In this document: piece after piece, positions 1-8,432 of the stretch
Numbering within the stretch: the stretch's first letter is position 1
Layout of the letters: every line of letters starts with the position of its first letter
Assembly: GCF_001679785.1 (NCBI RefSeq)
Contig: NZ_CP016286.1
Coordinates: 1,488,001 to 1,552,000 of the forward strand
Direction of reading: 5' to 3'
DNA from: Rhizobium leguminosarum
GTDB lineage: Bacteria > Pseudomonadota > Alphaproteobacteria > Rhizobiales > Rhizobiaceae
DNA length: 64,000 bases
Notes under the pieces: generated by a model
Database searches by the model: none
What the model was told of the DNA's origin: nothing
Seen by the model: only the letters and a program-made list of their open reading frames with translations
Position numbers and translations under genes: made by a program

Positions 1-526
1 GCAACGAGGTCAGGATGACTTCGACTTCGAAAGCCTCCCATCCCGTCGGCAATCCCCCGAAATCAGACGGTCCTCCGCTTGTCTTACCATCCGGATAGAC
101 TTCAAGCCCAACCTTGATCGCTACCTCTGCGCCAACACGAAGCTCGCCGAGGGCCTTGATGTGCGGGTGTCGTTGAACCGTTTCGCCCGCGTCCTTGCCA
201 TCCTGGGCCCCTTCGCCCAACCTATTAAAGGCAGTGTCGAAAGCGTCGCGCTGGTTTGCTGGGCGAAATACGCCTACGACCTCAACATTAGCTTCCAGTC
301 GACGGATCATCGGATGCTTTTCAAACAAATCTAGAAGAAAAGCCTTCGCAGCCTCTGACGCAACCTCCGCGTACAGATCGCCAAATCCTTCGTTGAACGA
401 CAGACGGATCGTGCGAAGAGCTCCCGGAAACTCGCGCTGAAAGAATTCGATGGTCGCTTCCCACTCTCGACTTGGAAGCGAAACGGTGGGGCTGCCGAAA
501 TTTGCGGCGGTTCGTCGGGAGGTCAT
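1..526 (-). CDS. Hypothetical protein, C-terminus beyond window
   Basis: A minus-strand frame runs open from an ATG at 526 to the left edge (175 codons), so the C-terminus is not in the window. Its start lies one base after the TGA of the interrupted lipase gene, which suggests the two were co-transcribed and translationally coupled. The visible part has no signal peptide or membrane segment. It is a mixed soluble sequence, with an aromatic/acidic stretch near residue 20 and a beta-like, Val-rich stretch near residue 130. I do not recognise the family. If the IS66 insertion upstream is polar, this gene may be poorly expressed. Confidence 0.6.
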   Translation of the reverse strand, partial: MTSRRTAANFGSPTVSLPSREWEATIEFFQREFPGALRTIRLSFNEGFGDLYAEVASEAAKAFLLDLFEKHPMIRRLEANVEVVGVFRPANQRDAFDTAFNRLGEGAQDGKDAGETVQRHPHIKALGELRVGAEVAIKVGLEVYPDGKTSGGPSDFGGLPTGWEAFEVEVILTSL

Positions 527-527
527 T

Positions 528-968
528 TCAGGTCCCTTCAGGGCCGACGACTGCAAACACGTCCGAAGCAGGCTTAGTGTCTTCTCCGTCAACAACTACC
601 CGATAAGACCCAGGCTTCAATATGACCTTACACTCATGCTGCTCACCATTTAGACGCATTGTCGCCTTCTCTGCAAAGCTTGAATCATCCTCAAGGTAGA
701 ACCTAGCGACAAGAGTTTGTCGATATGCGGTTGGATGGGCGACGATCTTAACCTCTTCAGCGGCGTCATAGATATCGGATACATCTAGCCCTATGCGATC
801 CTGGCGCTGTGTGTCTCTGTACTTGGCGGTATCAATCACCGCGGCCGTTAGAAGCCCCCGGAGATGTTCCAGGGCGCCGGTCACTCCTGGAAGCGCTGAG
901 TGAGTATCGGAGATATATGTTGCCGCACTAGGATGCACATCGAACGGGAGCGCGGAAACCTGCGGAAC
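528..968 (-). pseudogene. 3' fragment of IS66-interrupted lipase/acyltransferase gene
   Basis: This is the C-terminal part (about 144 codons) of the gene whose 5' part is at 3530-4509. Reading across one copy of the 8-bp target duplication with the IS66 removed gives the continuous junction DQTVPQ-VSALPFDV. That is the expected arrangement around the catalytic Asp and the D-x-TVP motif of LCAT-like and class-3 lipases. The fragment continues with a beta-rich C-terminal domain ending in VFAVVGPEGT. It has no start of its own, since the frame upstream runs into the insertion sequence. Confidence 0.85.
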
Positions 969-1008
969 GTAAGCGCACAATTCCCCGCACCTGTTCACTG
1001 AACGGCGA

Positions 1009-1488
1009 ATGAGGGAGTCTGTGTCCACAAGGGAGACTGTGGACACAATGACATTGGATAACTTGAAGGGCTCAGGGGGTCTTCGGGCAGTGAAGGTTCT
1101 TCCCAACGGGAAGCGGCGTTTCGATCCGGTCGAGAAAGACCGGCTGATCGACGCCGCAATGAAGCCCGGCGTATCGGTTGCCCGTCTGGCACTGGCGCAC
1201 GGCGTCAACGCCAATCAGTTACGCAACTGGGTGAAGCTTCGCCGAGATCGGCAGGCCCAGGGTAGTTTGACGGCTGCTGCAGGGCAGGAAACGTCGGCCT
1301 TTGTTCCTGTGGTTGCAGCGTCGCCGATTGCGCGGCAGCCCGACATGCCGGCCCGGCCATCATCGGCAGGAATGCGGCTGATGGCGTCTTTGCCAAATGG
1401 TGTGCGGCTTGAGCTTGAGGATGTGGATGAGCGGGCTCTTTCGGCGATGATCGAAATTCTGGGGCGGTGCAATGTTCCGGCTGGCTGA
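1009..1488 (+). CDS. tnpA: IS66 accessory protein TnpA (Orf1)
   Basis: This is the first IS66 gene, 159 aa if started at 1009; an ATG at 1048 would give 146 aa. The N-terminal half is a helix-turn-helix of the IS3 OrfA/IS66 Orf1 type, with RRFDPVEKDRLIDAA followed by a recognition helix around NANQLRNWVKLRR. It is thought to bind the element's ends or modulate transposition, but its role in the family is poorly defined. The 3' end overlaps tnpB by 17 nt, which suggests translational coupling. There is a Pro/Ala-rich linker in the second half and no disruption. Confidence 0.85.
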   Translation: MRESVSTRETVDTMTLDNLKGSGGLRAVKVLPNGKRRFDPVEKDRLIDAAMKPGVSVARLALAHGVNANQLRNWVKLRRDRQAQGSLTAAAGQETSAFVPVVAASPIARQPDMPARPSSAGMRLMASLPNGVRLELEDVDERALSAMIEILGRCNVPAG

Positions 1489-1825
1489 CGATCTTCGCGT
1501 CTATCTTCACCGGGACCCGATCGACTTTCGTGCGGGGATCAACAGCCTGGCGATCCTGGTCGAGCAGTCGATGGGCCTGAGCCCGTTCGAGCGTGCTGTC
1601 TTTGTCTTTTGCAACCGCCGGCGCACCCGGATGAAGCTCCTGTTCTTCGAGCGGTCAGGGTTCGTGCTTGTATTGAAAGCCTTGTCCGAAGACCGGTTTC
1701 GCTGGCCCCGCCGCGAGGCGCCGGTCGTGACGCTCGATACCGAACAGTTGCGCTGGCTGCTTGACGGCATCGATCTCGACGCGATGGTGCGCCATCCTGT
1801 TCGGCAATATGAGTTTGTCGGCTGA
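1472..1825 (+). CDS. tnpB: IS66 accessory protein TnpB (Orf2)
   Basis: A 117-aa protein of the IS66 Orf2 family. The family signature is visible: an N-terminal VYLHRDPIDFRAGINSL segment, then the R-x-x-x-KLLFFERSGF stretch, then a C-terminal WLLDGIDL motif. Its length is the family norm (about 115 aa). It overlaps the end of tnpA and is separated from tnpC by 41 nt. It is needed for IS66 transposition in characterised members, although its biochemical function is unknown. The frame is intact. Confidence 0.93.
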   Translation: MFRLADDLRVYLHRDPIDFRAGINSLAILVEQSMGLSPFERAVFVFCNRRRTRMKLLFFERSGFVLVLKALSEDRFRWPRREAPVVTLDTEQLRWLLDGIDLDAMVRHPVRQYEFVG

Positions 1826-1866
1826 AGGCTGTTGACGGAGCGGGGCGGCTCAGATTCAAAGCTACG

Positions 1867-3474
1867 ATGACACGAGCCGGCACCCCGACCGTTGCGGAAC
1901 TGATGGCGCTTCTGGCGGCGAATGCTGCCGAGAACGTCGCGCTGCGGGCTGAGAGAGACGCCCTTGAGCAGCGTGTCTTCAAGCTCGAGGAAGAACTGGC
2001 GCTTGCACAACTGCATCGTTTTGCGCCGCGCAGCGAAAAGCATATGGATCGCGTCTTCAATGAAGCCGAGAACGCCGCTCTCGAGGCCGATGCTGATGAG
2101 GGCTTGGCCGACTGTGACGAGACCGACGCCACTGAGCTTCCCGACACGGGATTGCCAGAGGTGGAAAAGCCCGAAGGCCGCAAGCGCGGGCGTAAACCTC
2201 TTCCGGCAAATTTGCCCCGCCAACGCGTTGAATATGACCTTGCCGACGATCAGAAGACCTGTCCGTGCTGCCGCCATCCGTTGCATCGCATGGGCGAACT
2301 CGTCACCGAGCAGCTGCATATCGAGGTGAAGGCCACGGTGCTGCAGAATGCCCGGGCCAAGTATGCTTGCCGCAACTGCGAGCGCACCGATATCAGCACT
2401 CCCGTTATCATCGCGCCGATGCCCGCACAGCCCTTGCCGGGGAGCATTGCCACGGCCTCGACGCTGGCCTTTGCTCTTGTTCATAAATATGTCGACGGCA
2501 CACCGCTCTATCGCCTGGCACAGGCCTTCGAGCGCGCTGGCGTCCCTGTCAGCCGTGGCGCTCTTGGCCATTGGGTGATCGGGTCCAGCGAAAAGCACCT
2601 CGTTCGCATCTACGATGCACTGAAGCAGCGGCTCTTGTCGCAGAACGTCATTCACGGTGACGAGACCACGGTGCAGGTGCTGAAGGAAAAGGACAGGAAA
2701 GCAACTGACGAGTCCTACATCTGGGCCTATCGCAGCGGGCAGGATAGTGTCGAACCGGTTGTGCTGCTCGAATATCAGCCCGGTCGTGGGCAGGTGCATC
2801 CGCAGACTTTCCTTGGTGACTATCGCGGCATCCTGATGAGCGACGGCTATCAGGGCTGGCGCACCCTGAAGGGCGCAACGCATGTCGGGTGTATGGCTCA
2901 CGCCAGGCGACGCTTCGTCAACGCCTTCAAGGCCGGGAAGAAACAAAGCGGGCCGCCCGCGCAGGCATTGAAGTTCTTCGACCAGCTCTATCGGATTGAA
3001 AGGCAGGTGCGGGACGAAAAGCCGGATGACGGCGAAACGCAGGCCGATTGCATCCGGCGCTTGCGCCAGAAGCATAGCGTTCCAGTCCTTGATGCCCTGA
3101 AGGAGTGGCTCGACAGGATGGCCCCCAAGGTCGTGCCCGACACCAAGCTCGGCGATGCGATCTCCTATACGCGAAACCAGTGGCAATATCTGACCCGCTA
3201 CACCGAAGACGGCAGGATGCCGATCGACAACAATTTATTGGAACGCGATATCAGAGTTTTTGCCACTGGAAGGAAGAGCTGGCTATTTTGCGACACTGTC
3301 GACGGGGCCAAGGCAAGCGCTGTCATCTACAGCCTTATGCTGACCTGTCGCGCCTGTGGCGTCGAGCCATTCACCTGGTTGCGACACGTCTTTACCGAAT
3401 CGCCGCAGCGTCCGGACGGCGCCAATATCGACGATCTGCTCCCATTTAACTTCGCCAAATCCACTGCCGCATAA
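1867..3474 (+). CDS. tnpC: IS66-family transposase TnpC
   Basis: A 535-aa DDE transposase, typical length for the family. An N-terminal leucine-rich coiled coil (about residues 15-55) is followed by a zinc-binding CPCCRHPLH stretch near 140 with a second CRNCE pair. The catalytic core follows, with the first Asp in HGDETTVQV, the second in MSDGYQGW, and the glutamate region in MPIDNNLLERDIRVF. The C-terminal IS66 domain (TWLRHVFTESPQ) is present. No frameshift or stop is seen, so the element appears autonomous. Confidence 0.95.
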   Translation: MTRAGTPTVAELMALLAANAAENVALRAERDALEQRVFKLEEELALAQLHRFAPRSEKHMDRVFNEAENAALEADADEGLADCDETDATELPDTGLPEVEKPEGRKRGRKPLPANLPRQRVEYDLADDQKTCPCCRHPLHRMGELVTEQLHIEVKATVLQNARAKYACRNCERTDISTPVIIAPMPAQPLPGSIATASTLAFALVHKYVDGTPLYRLAQAFERAGVPVSRGALGHWVIGSSEKHLVRIYDALKQRLLSQNVIHGDETTVQVLKEKDRKATDESYIWAYRSGQDSVEPVVLLEYQPGRGQVHPQTFLGDYRGILMSDGYQGWRTLKGATHVGCMAHARRRFVNAFKAGKKQSGPPAQALKFFDQLYRIERQVRDEKPDDGETQADCIRRLRQKHSVPVLDALKEWLDRMAPKVVPDTKLGDAISYTRNQWQYLTRYTEDGRMPIDNNLLERDIRVFATGRKSWLFCDTVDGAKASAVIYSLMLTCRACGVEPFTWLRHVFTESPQRPDGANIDDLLPFNFAKSTAA

Positions 3475-3529
3475 GCCGCTGCGGGCGTCACAATCCACTG
3501 CGTCAACGCGCAGCGAAATGAGCGCTTAC

Positions 3530-4509
3530 TGCGGAACCGTTTGGTCACCACCATCGTCTTCGCCCCCTATTGAGCGCAACATTTGTAGTGGCCCGGCCCC
3601 AGCCCACATCGCAGACTGCGACGTCGGCTGGTCAATGCCGATGACAGGAACGATCCGCGTTCGATCATTGAGGTTCGCGACCGCAGCAACATTCGCGCTA
3701 GCTGCTTCTTCTATCTCACTGTGAAAGGCGCGAGCTTGCGCCGCTCGATCAGCTTCCAAAAATGGCAAGTCGACCTCTGTTGTTCGCCTTAGAGCCCCGT
3801 CTCCGAGATCGATCACCGGATACGTTGGCAGGAGTTGGTAGAGCGATTGGAAAGAGCGAAACGCGTGCGATCCATCCACTTCGAACCCAGCGAATTTCTT
3901 CTTCGTGCCGTTACAGATGCTGTCGAGTGCATTCAATGATCCGCGGTAGGGCGTCCCAAGGGTGATCAAGGAACGAACGCACTTCCAACCCTCAAGGCAT
4001 TCGATGTAGTACCTTGCAACCAGCCCGCCCATGGAGTGGGCAATGAAAACTATTTTGGCTGCCTCATTGCCGCTCAACTCGCGCCACAGCTTCAGTTTCT
4101 CGTGGCAGAACCGCTCCAACCTACGAGCAGAAACACGGTTGTCGCGCCGCCAGTCATAGGGAAACTCAAAATAGTTCTCGCCTCGCGTTAGAGGTAGATT
4201 TCCAGTGAGGTAGCTCGATGTATTAGAATAGCCATCGATCTTGAGCAGTCCAGGAACGATCGTTACGTTTGAAACGAGCCCAATCGCCTCAATGCCGTCA
4301 CCCAGATCGTCATCGCCGTTGTCAGCCGATCGCAGCTGCATTTGGTCCAGGGATTTTTCCCAAAACATTCTCCAGAAATCACGCGCAGCGGTACCCCAAA
4401 GGACTTCGCCGTCTTTCGCTAAAACTGACCCGGTGATACCTGGAAGCAAAACCACAAGATCGGAATACCTTGCCATCTGAAAAACCTTCGACTCAATCCA
4501 ATTCACCAT
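3530..4509 (-). pseudogene. 5' fragment of IS66-interrupted lipase/acyltransferase gene
   Basis: This holds the start and about 327 codons of an alpha/beta hydrolase resembling lecithin:cholesterol acyltransferase or phosphatidylcholine-sterol lipases. An early LVVLLPGITGS forms the oxyanion strand. The FPYDWR motif is near residue 115, and the nucleophile elbow is AHSMGGLVARYY with serine in GHSxG-like context. The frame stops being homologous at GGDQTVPQ, where the IS66 target duplication begins. Removing the element restores a single frame of about 470 aa ending at 528. The ATG at 4509 or the internal ATG 11 codons later (MARYSDL) could be the start. Because the catalytic Asp/His region is split off, the product is presumably inactive. 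Confidence 0.88.
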
Positions 4510-4638
4510 TCTGCAGTTGTATTTTCGCAGATGTCAACGCCAAGGAATGCCTCGTGTCCCTTGGAACGATCCCACAAATCTTGGGTCAGGCAATCGATTC
4601 AGTCTCCGCCCCTATGCGTGGTCTATCTCAAAGACGCG

Positions 4639-5071
4639 CTACACAAAAAGAGGCACCAGCGTGATCTGTTCCGTAACAAAACCGCCGTCGCCTCCATCCG
4701 AGAGCGGACGGTATGGCCACCTCAGTCCATCCCAATAGCGCCGCCACCGATCTTGTGCTGCATGAACGGTCCTTCTCGGGACCTCAATGAACGTTGCTAT
4801 AGCTTGAAATTTCTCGTGTAGAATTGAGAGACGCGACGCCTTTCAATTACCTACCCGCTTTGCCAGCGGCCGTCTCAATCCAGCCACCAATATTTTCTCT
4901 CCCTCGCTGTGCGGCAAAGTCGTACGCCAGGCAATGTTCGGACAGCTTCGTGACCGTATTTGTCGTCGGCGCTTTGAACCAGAGATCTGCCTTCGGGATA
5001 GGGTTGGCGTAATCTTCATACTTCACCCACTTTGTAACCTGCAGCTCCGCGAGGTAGATGTTGCGCGAGCA
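4639..5071 (-). pseudogene. Possible decayed minus-strand coding remnant
   Basis: Two adjacent stop-bounded minus-strand frames look coding-like but lack starts. The first (about 5071 to 4847) reads ...VKYEDYANPIPKADLWFKAP and ends GGWIETAAGKAGR. The second (about 4842 to 4639), in another frame, contains AAQDRWRRYWDGLRWPY. Neither has an ATG, GTG or TTG with a plausible ribosome site at its beginning, and stops interrupt any joint frame. I infer remnants of one or two degraded genes, family unknown. The evidence is amino-acid composition only, and chance open frames are possible. Confidence 0.25.
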
Positions 5072-5153
5072 TCAACTTCACTCACTCCTGGAAGAGGTTC
5101 GATCTTGAAGGTTTTGACCAAGAAAGATTGATACTGCTACATTATTGCGGGCA

Positions 5154-5426
5154 TCAATAGACCGCCAGATCCCGTACCGGCTCCTCAACATCATCGAAGA
5201 GGATGAGGTCGTAACCGCGATCGGCAGCGTACGCAAAAGAACGCCATAGATCCTTGAACCGTCGGTTGCCGAAATTGAGCGCCGCGTCTTCATCAACGTG
5301 GAATATCCAGCCGGTATCTCCAAATGGCCCGCCCACTGTAAGCCACTCTTTTTGATCATGAGACATTAGAAACCGCTTGGTAGCCGCGGACAAGTGTGAG
5401 GTGCTCAAGCAAAGAAGTTTGCGCAA
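5154..5426 (-). CDS. DUF5983-like small protein
   Basis: A 90-aa frame with a TTG start at 5426; an internal ATG 20 codons in is an alternative. The pattern fits the DUF5983 family as I remember it: an N-terminal LCLSTSHLS (a [ST]-TAHL-like motif), a central GWIFHVD strand, then DRGYDLILFDDVEEPV followed by a short LAVY end. Proteins of this family occur on plasmids and genomic islands and have no established function. It stands alone between degraded sequence and a 350-bp gap. The lack of an ATG and the neighbouring remnants leave open that its 5' end is also damaged. Confidence 0.5.
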   Translation of the reverse strand: MRKLLCLSTSHLSAATKRFLMSHDQKEWLTVGGPFGDTGWIFHVDEDAALNFGNRRFKDLWRSFAYAADRGYDLILFDDVEEPVRDLAVY

Positions 5427-5774
5427 GTCGAAAATCCAAATGCATCGAGATCAATGGTGCGTAGGCAGCTTGACGAAGTCAACGTTTGCCTTTGCATCGG
5501 CAATTTTGAGCTCTGTATTAGATGCAGATACCCAAATCAGAGAGTAAAATAAGGTCGTGTGCTATCGCCATCACAGCGGGCGAAAGACTTCCGCCGATGC
5601 TTGGTGAAAGGGGGTGCCCATGGCTAATCCGGCCACCGCAGTTCAAGTGAGCAATTCCTTGATGAGCGGACGATCTTAAGCGCTGACGCCAGAAGGCTTG
5701 GCGGAGAAATAGTCGTTTGCGTCTGAACGCCGATCGACACAGTATTGAAGCTACCTAAGCAGAGCGCCTGACAG
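5427..5774. other. Intergenic gap, no supported gene
   Basis: This is 348 bp between the DUF5983-like gene and the next plus-strand gene. Short open stretches exist on the minus strand (one reads AIAHDLILLSDLG) but none has a start with a ribosome site. I see no convincing terminator or repeat. It presumably holds the promoter of the gene at 5775. Confidence 0.4.
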
Positions 5775-6284
5775 ATGGATTGCACTGACCCCCAAAATTG
5801 CACTTACACCGAGAAGGAAAAGGAGCACTGGTCGAAACCGATACGGGCACAAGCATTGGAGTTGGCAATATCTGCCGTTAGCGAGGCTTGGGCGATCCTT
5901 GATGTAGAATTACAAAAAGACGGCTTCGACGACCGAATTCCGCCGTTTGAAGGCGGCTCGCGCTACGCTTACTATTGCGATCTGGATACTCAAACACTTG
6001 AGGATTCGGATTCCGTCTACTTCAACTCGCCGGACAGAAAACGGAAAATCGACGACCGGGATCTACGATATTTCGAGACTTGCTTTAAGGTCCACGACTA
6101 TTTTTCTCCTCGCATTCGTGCGTTGGCTTTCAGGACTTTGGCCAAAGACCTTGTGAGCGTGGCTTCTGTCAAGCGCGAGGAGGATCTGCAGGATGCCCTG
6201 AGCCGGATTGCCTTGAACAGTGACGGCTCAGTCAATGTATTTTTCACCTACGAAAATTACCGTCCATATTTTCCCTTGGATTGA
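5775..6284 (+). CDS. Hypothetical protein, 169 aa
   Basis: A complete 169-aa reading frame starting at ATG 5775. The product is soluble and acidic, with two cysteines near the N-terminus (DCTDPQNCTY), a helical segment around residues 25-50 (AQALELAISAVSEAWAILD), and an aromatic C-terminal tail ending YRPYFPLD. It has no signal peptide or transmembrane segment. I do not recognise the family. Codon use and the uninterrupted length make it a likely real gene. It is convergent with the next gene. In this island context it could be an immunity or accessory protein, but nothing in the sequence shows that. Confidence 0.65.
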   Translation: MDCTDPQNCTYTEKEKEHWSKPIRAQALELAISAVSEAWAILDVELQKDGFDDRIPPFEGGSRYAYYCDLDTQTLEDSDSVYFNSPDRKRKIDDRDLRYFETCFKVHDYFSPRIRALAFRTLAKDLVSVASVKREEDLQDALSRIALNSDGSVNVFFTYENYRPYFPLD

Positions 6285-6341
6285 TTGAAACCTGGAGGGC
6301 GCTCAACTCGATCATCGCTGAAAATCCGCAATGCGACTGTC

Positions 6342-6953
6342 TCAGTGCCGTGCCCCCTCCCCGCCCTTCATCTCTTCTGAGATAGACCAATGTAGCTCTA
6401 GTGGGAGAGCATCAGAAACTGCGAGCACCTCAATATTCGGCGAGAGTATTAGCGGATATTCCGCCTTTTCAAAACCATCCAATTCGAACCATTCATCCGC
6501 CATTTCCCAGTGAACAGGGGGGCGCTCCTCTGTGATCTGGGAAAGAAAAGCCTTCGCCTCGGTCTCTGTCTCGAACTTCATGATCCCGACGGTCCTAACC
6601 TCGAGATCCGCCCAATAGAATGATCCTGTCTTGCTTCGGAACTGACTTGATGAGCGCGGAAGCACTTTGGACTTCGAAGCGTCGGACGACGACCACATCA
6701 ATTGTTCGACGTCATCGATATTTATGGTTTTACAGGTGTCGTCCTGTGCAGGTCCTCGGATTTCCATAGCCGTTGCAAAGCTGATCTCAGGAAGTGCGGG
6801 CGTTCCGAACGAAGCGTCGGAAAACCAACGGCCGTCCCGAGCATCGATGGATTTCGAAAGAATCTGCTCCAGCTTTCCCTGCGCCTCGGTCAAGGAGTCA
6901 GCCTGGATATAGACTGTTGCGGCCATTTGCAGGCCAACCGAGAAGTATCGCAT
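6342..6953 (-). CDS. Hypothetical protein, paralogue of the gene at 8073
   Basis: About 203 aa when started at the ATG at 6953 (MRYFSVGLQ). That start is preferred because it aligns with the start of the small protein at 8073 (MPFFNLVRA). An upstream ATG at 7007 would add 18 residues. The N-terminal 60 residues share with that protein the pattern of an Asp/Glu-Ser-x-x-x-Ala helix, then an ID...G.W.S...F pair, then P.I. The C-terminal half (KFETETEAKAFLSQI, a Trp-rich WEMADEWFELDGF) has no counterpart there. No domain of known function is recognised. The protein appears cytoplasmic. Confidence 0.6.
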   Translation of the reverse strand: MRYFSVGLQMAATVYIQADSLTEAQGKLEQILSKSIDARDGRWFSDASFGTPALPEISFATAMEIRGPAQDDTCKTINIDDVEQLMWSSSDASKSKVLPRSSSQFRSKTGSFYWADLEVRTVGIMKFETETEAKAFLSQITEERPPVHWEMADEWFELDGFEKAEYPLILSPNIEVLAVSDALPLELHWSISEEMKGGEGARH

Positions 6954-7199
6954 ATGAAAACTCAGTTGCACTATCGAAAGGGTCATTCGAAAACCAGACA
7001 CTGTCAATCTTCCCTGATCGTCGCCATTGAAGCGGGACCAGATGATCTCGCGAAAACCTAGCTTCCGTTCACGGATTGGATCCCACTATCAATTGCGGAG
7101 CGAAGGAAACAACCTAGCCTCTTCGGAACACGCGCATTCCGATTGACTTCCATGGGCCGATTGTTCAACTACAACTCGTGTTTTGGTTGAGGGGCTCAA

Positions 7200-7700
7200 A
7201 TGCGATTCGTGGGAAATATCATCTGGTTTGTCTTCGGGGGCGCTGTACTTTCCCTCATGTGGTTACTCGGAGCCATACTCTTCGCGTTAACGATCGTGGG
7301 CTTGCCGCTTTCGCGTGGAGCTATTGAGATGGCCAAGCTGTCAGCGTTTCCTTTTGGCAAGGAAGTCGTTCACGTTCGTGAGCTGGACGGGAAAGGCGTC
7401 ACTGCCGTGACCGCGCTGACTGGAACGATTGGTTTCGTCGTAAATGTCATCTGGGCCTGCACCTTCGGTATCGGCTTGTTCGTCGGTCACTTGGTTGCTG
7501 GCGTGATCAACTGCATTTTCATCATCACCATCCCGTTCGGACTTCAATCATTCAAGCTCGCCGGTCTCAGCTTCTGGCCAGTCGGCCGCCGGGTGGTATC
7601 CGTCGAGATGGCGCGGATCGCGCGAGAGCACAACGCCCAGGAAAAGTTCAACAAGATCCGTGCAAAGAGTGGCGCCACAAGCGTTGTGGCCGCAAAATGA
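7200..7700 (+). CDS. yccF: YccF-domain inner membrane protein
   Basis: A 166-aa protein with two copies of the YccF (DUF307) motif. The first, near residue 5, is NIIWFVFGGAVLSLMWLLGA with the glycine/proline turn VGLPLSRGA. The second, around 80-110, is VNVIWACTFGIGLF with the matching TIPFGLQSFKLAGLSFWPVG. Two to four hydrophobic helices place it in the cytoplasmic membrane. The function of YccF proteins is not established. The stop overlaps the start of the next gene by 4 bp (ATGA), indicating an operon with the small exported protein. Confidence 0.85.
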   Translation: MRFVGNIIWFVFGGAVLSLMWLLGAILFALTIVGLPLSRGAIEMAKLSAFPFGKEVVHVRELDGKGVTAVTALTGTIGFVVNVIWACTFGIGLFVGHLVAGVINCIFIITIPFGLQSFKLAGLSFWPVGRRVVSVEMARIAREHNAQEKFNKIRAKSGATSVVAAK

Positions 7701-8050
7701 GCCGGTCTCTGCCGCTCGAAAACAATATGAAGTGGGGCCTCGTTTTTGGCGCAGTGCTTGCCTTCAGCGGTGCGGCGCACGCGGACTCCATTCCACGCTA
7801 CGATCCCCCAAGCTACTGTTCTAAGGTATCAGAGGTGAGTGGCGGATCGCGCACCATCTACAACGGGTGCCTTTCGATGGAACAGGAAGCCTACGATACG
7901 CTCAAGTCGTCGTGGAGTCAGATCGCAGAAAGCGCGAAGCGCTACTGTGACGAGGTCGCGCGATCGAGTGACTCCTCGTACAGCATCCTCAAGGGTTGCA
8001 TCGACATGGAAGCGAAAGCATCGTCTTCGGAGCCGGAGTTCAGGTATTGA
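7697..8050 (+). CDS. Small exported protein with duplicated Cys motif
   Basis: 117 aa, starting inside the stop of the yccF-like gene (ATGA overlap). A second ATG at 7727 gives a cleaner signal peptide (MKWGLVFGAVLAFSGAAHA, cleavage after AHA), so the mature periplasmic part is about 88 aa. The mature region contains two related halves: YCSKVSEVSGGSRTIYNGCL-SMEQEA and YCDEVARSSDSSYSILKGCI-DMEAKA. Each half has Cys-x14-to-16-Gly-Cys and then M-E-x-x-A. The four cysteines probably form one disulfide per half. No function is known to me. Co-transcription with yccF suggests an envelope role. Confidence 0.75.
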   Translation: MSRSLPLENNMKWGLVFGAVLAFSGAAHADSIPRYDPPSYCSKVSEVSGGSRTIYNGCLSMEQEAYDTLKSSWSQIAESAKRYCDEVARSSDSSYSILKGCIDMEAKASSSEPEFRY

Positions 8051-8072
8051 ACAGGAGCTTACGATCTTTCAC

Positions 8073-8333
8073 ATGCCATTCTTCAACCTCGTTAGGGCCC
8101 GAATGTTGATCGACGCCGAATCCAGGGACCATGCCCTGGAAAAATTCTTATCCGCACACAAATCGGGCATTGACCCAACTGGCCTCTGGATCAGCGAAGA
8201 TATGTTTAGTCCGGATGACTTCCCGAATATCGACCTTGTCGCCGATGAAACACTGAGATCTGTGAAGGTCAAGGCAGTCATTCGCGAGGGGAGGTGTCAT
8301 TGTCAATTCCGTGGATTTGCCGTGCATGGCTAA
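8073..8333 (+). CDS. Small hypothetical protein, paralogue of 6342-6953
   Basis: 86 aa starting at ATG 8073 with AGGAG about 18 bases upstream, 22 bp after the preceding gene. It reads MPFFNLVRARMLIDAESRDH at the N-terminus, followed by LWISEDMFSPDDFPNIDL. This parallels the minus-strand protein at 6342-6953 (SLTEA..., WFSDASF..., LPEISFA). It ends with a short basic/Cys stretch (GRCHCQFRGFAVHG). The two look like divergent members of one unnamed family of small cytoplasmic proteins. The similarity is judged by eye. Confidence 0.6.
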   Translation: MPFFNLVRARMLIDAESRDHALEKFLSAHKSGIDPTGLWISEDMFSPDDFPNIDLVADETLRSVKVKAVIREGRCHCQFRGFAVHG

Positions 8334-8432
8334 GGACACCCAGGGTTAGTCAGGCACAACCTCCTGACCGTACGGCGCCCACCGGCCGCCTGGCAAAAGC
8401 CCGCCTTCGAGTTCGACTGCTATCCCCGACTG

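Larger units (their letters stand above)
969..3529 (+). mobile_element. Complete IS66-family insertion sequence
   Basis: The element is 2,561 bp. It begins GTAAGCGC at 969 and ends with the inverse GCGCTTAC at 3529, the terminal motif typical of the IS66 family. The 8-bp direct repeat TGCGGAAC flanks it at 961-968 and 3530-3537, and 8 bp is the family's usual target duplication. It carries the three expected genes tnpA, tnpB and tnpC in order on the plus strand, all uninterrupted. The intact ends, duplication and genes point to a recent insertion. It splits a lipase gene that is read on the opposite strand. Confidence 0.95.

Noticed and set aside
1507..3186. Long minus-strand open frame (559 codons) across the IS66 tnpC
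   Set aside because: It lies fully antisense to a perfect tnpC transposase. Its composition is that of a complementary frame in GC-rich DNA, with no ribosome site or recognisable family.
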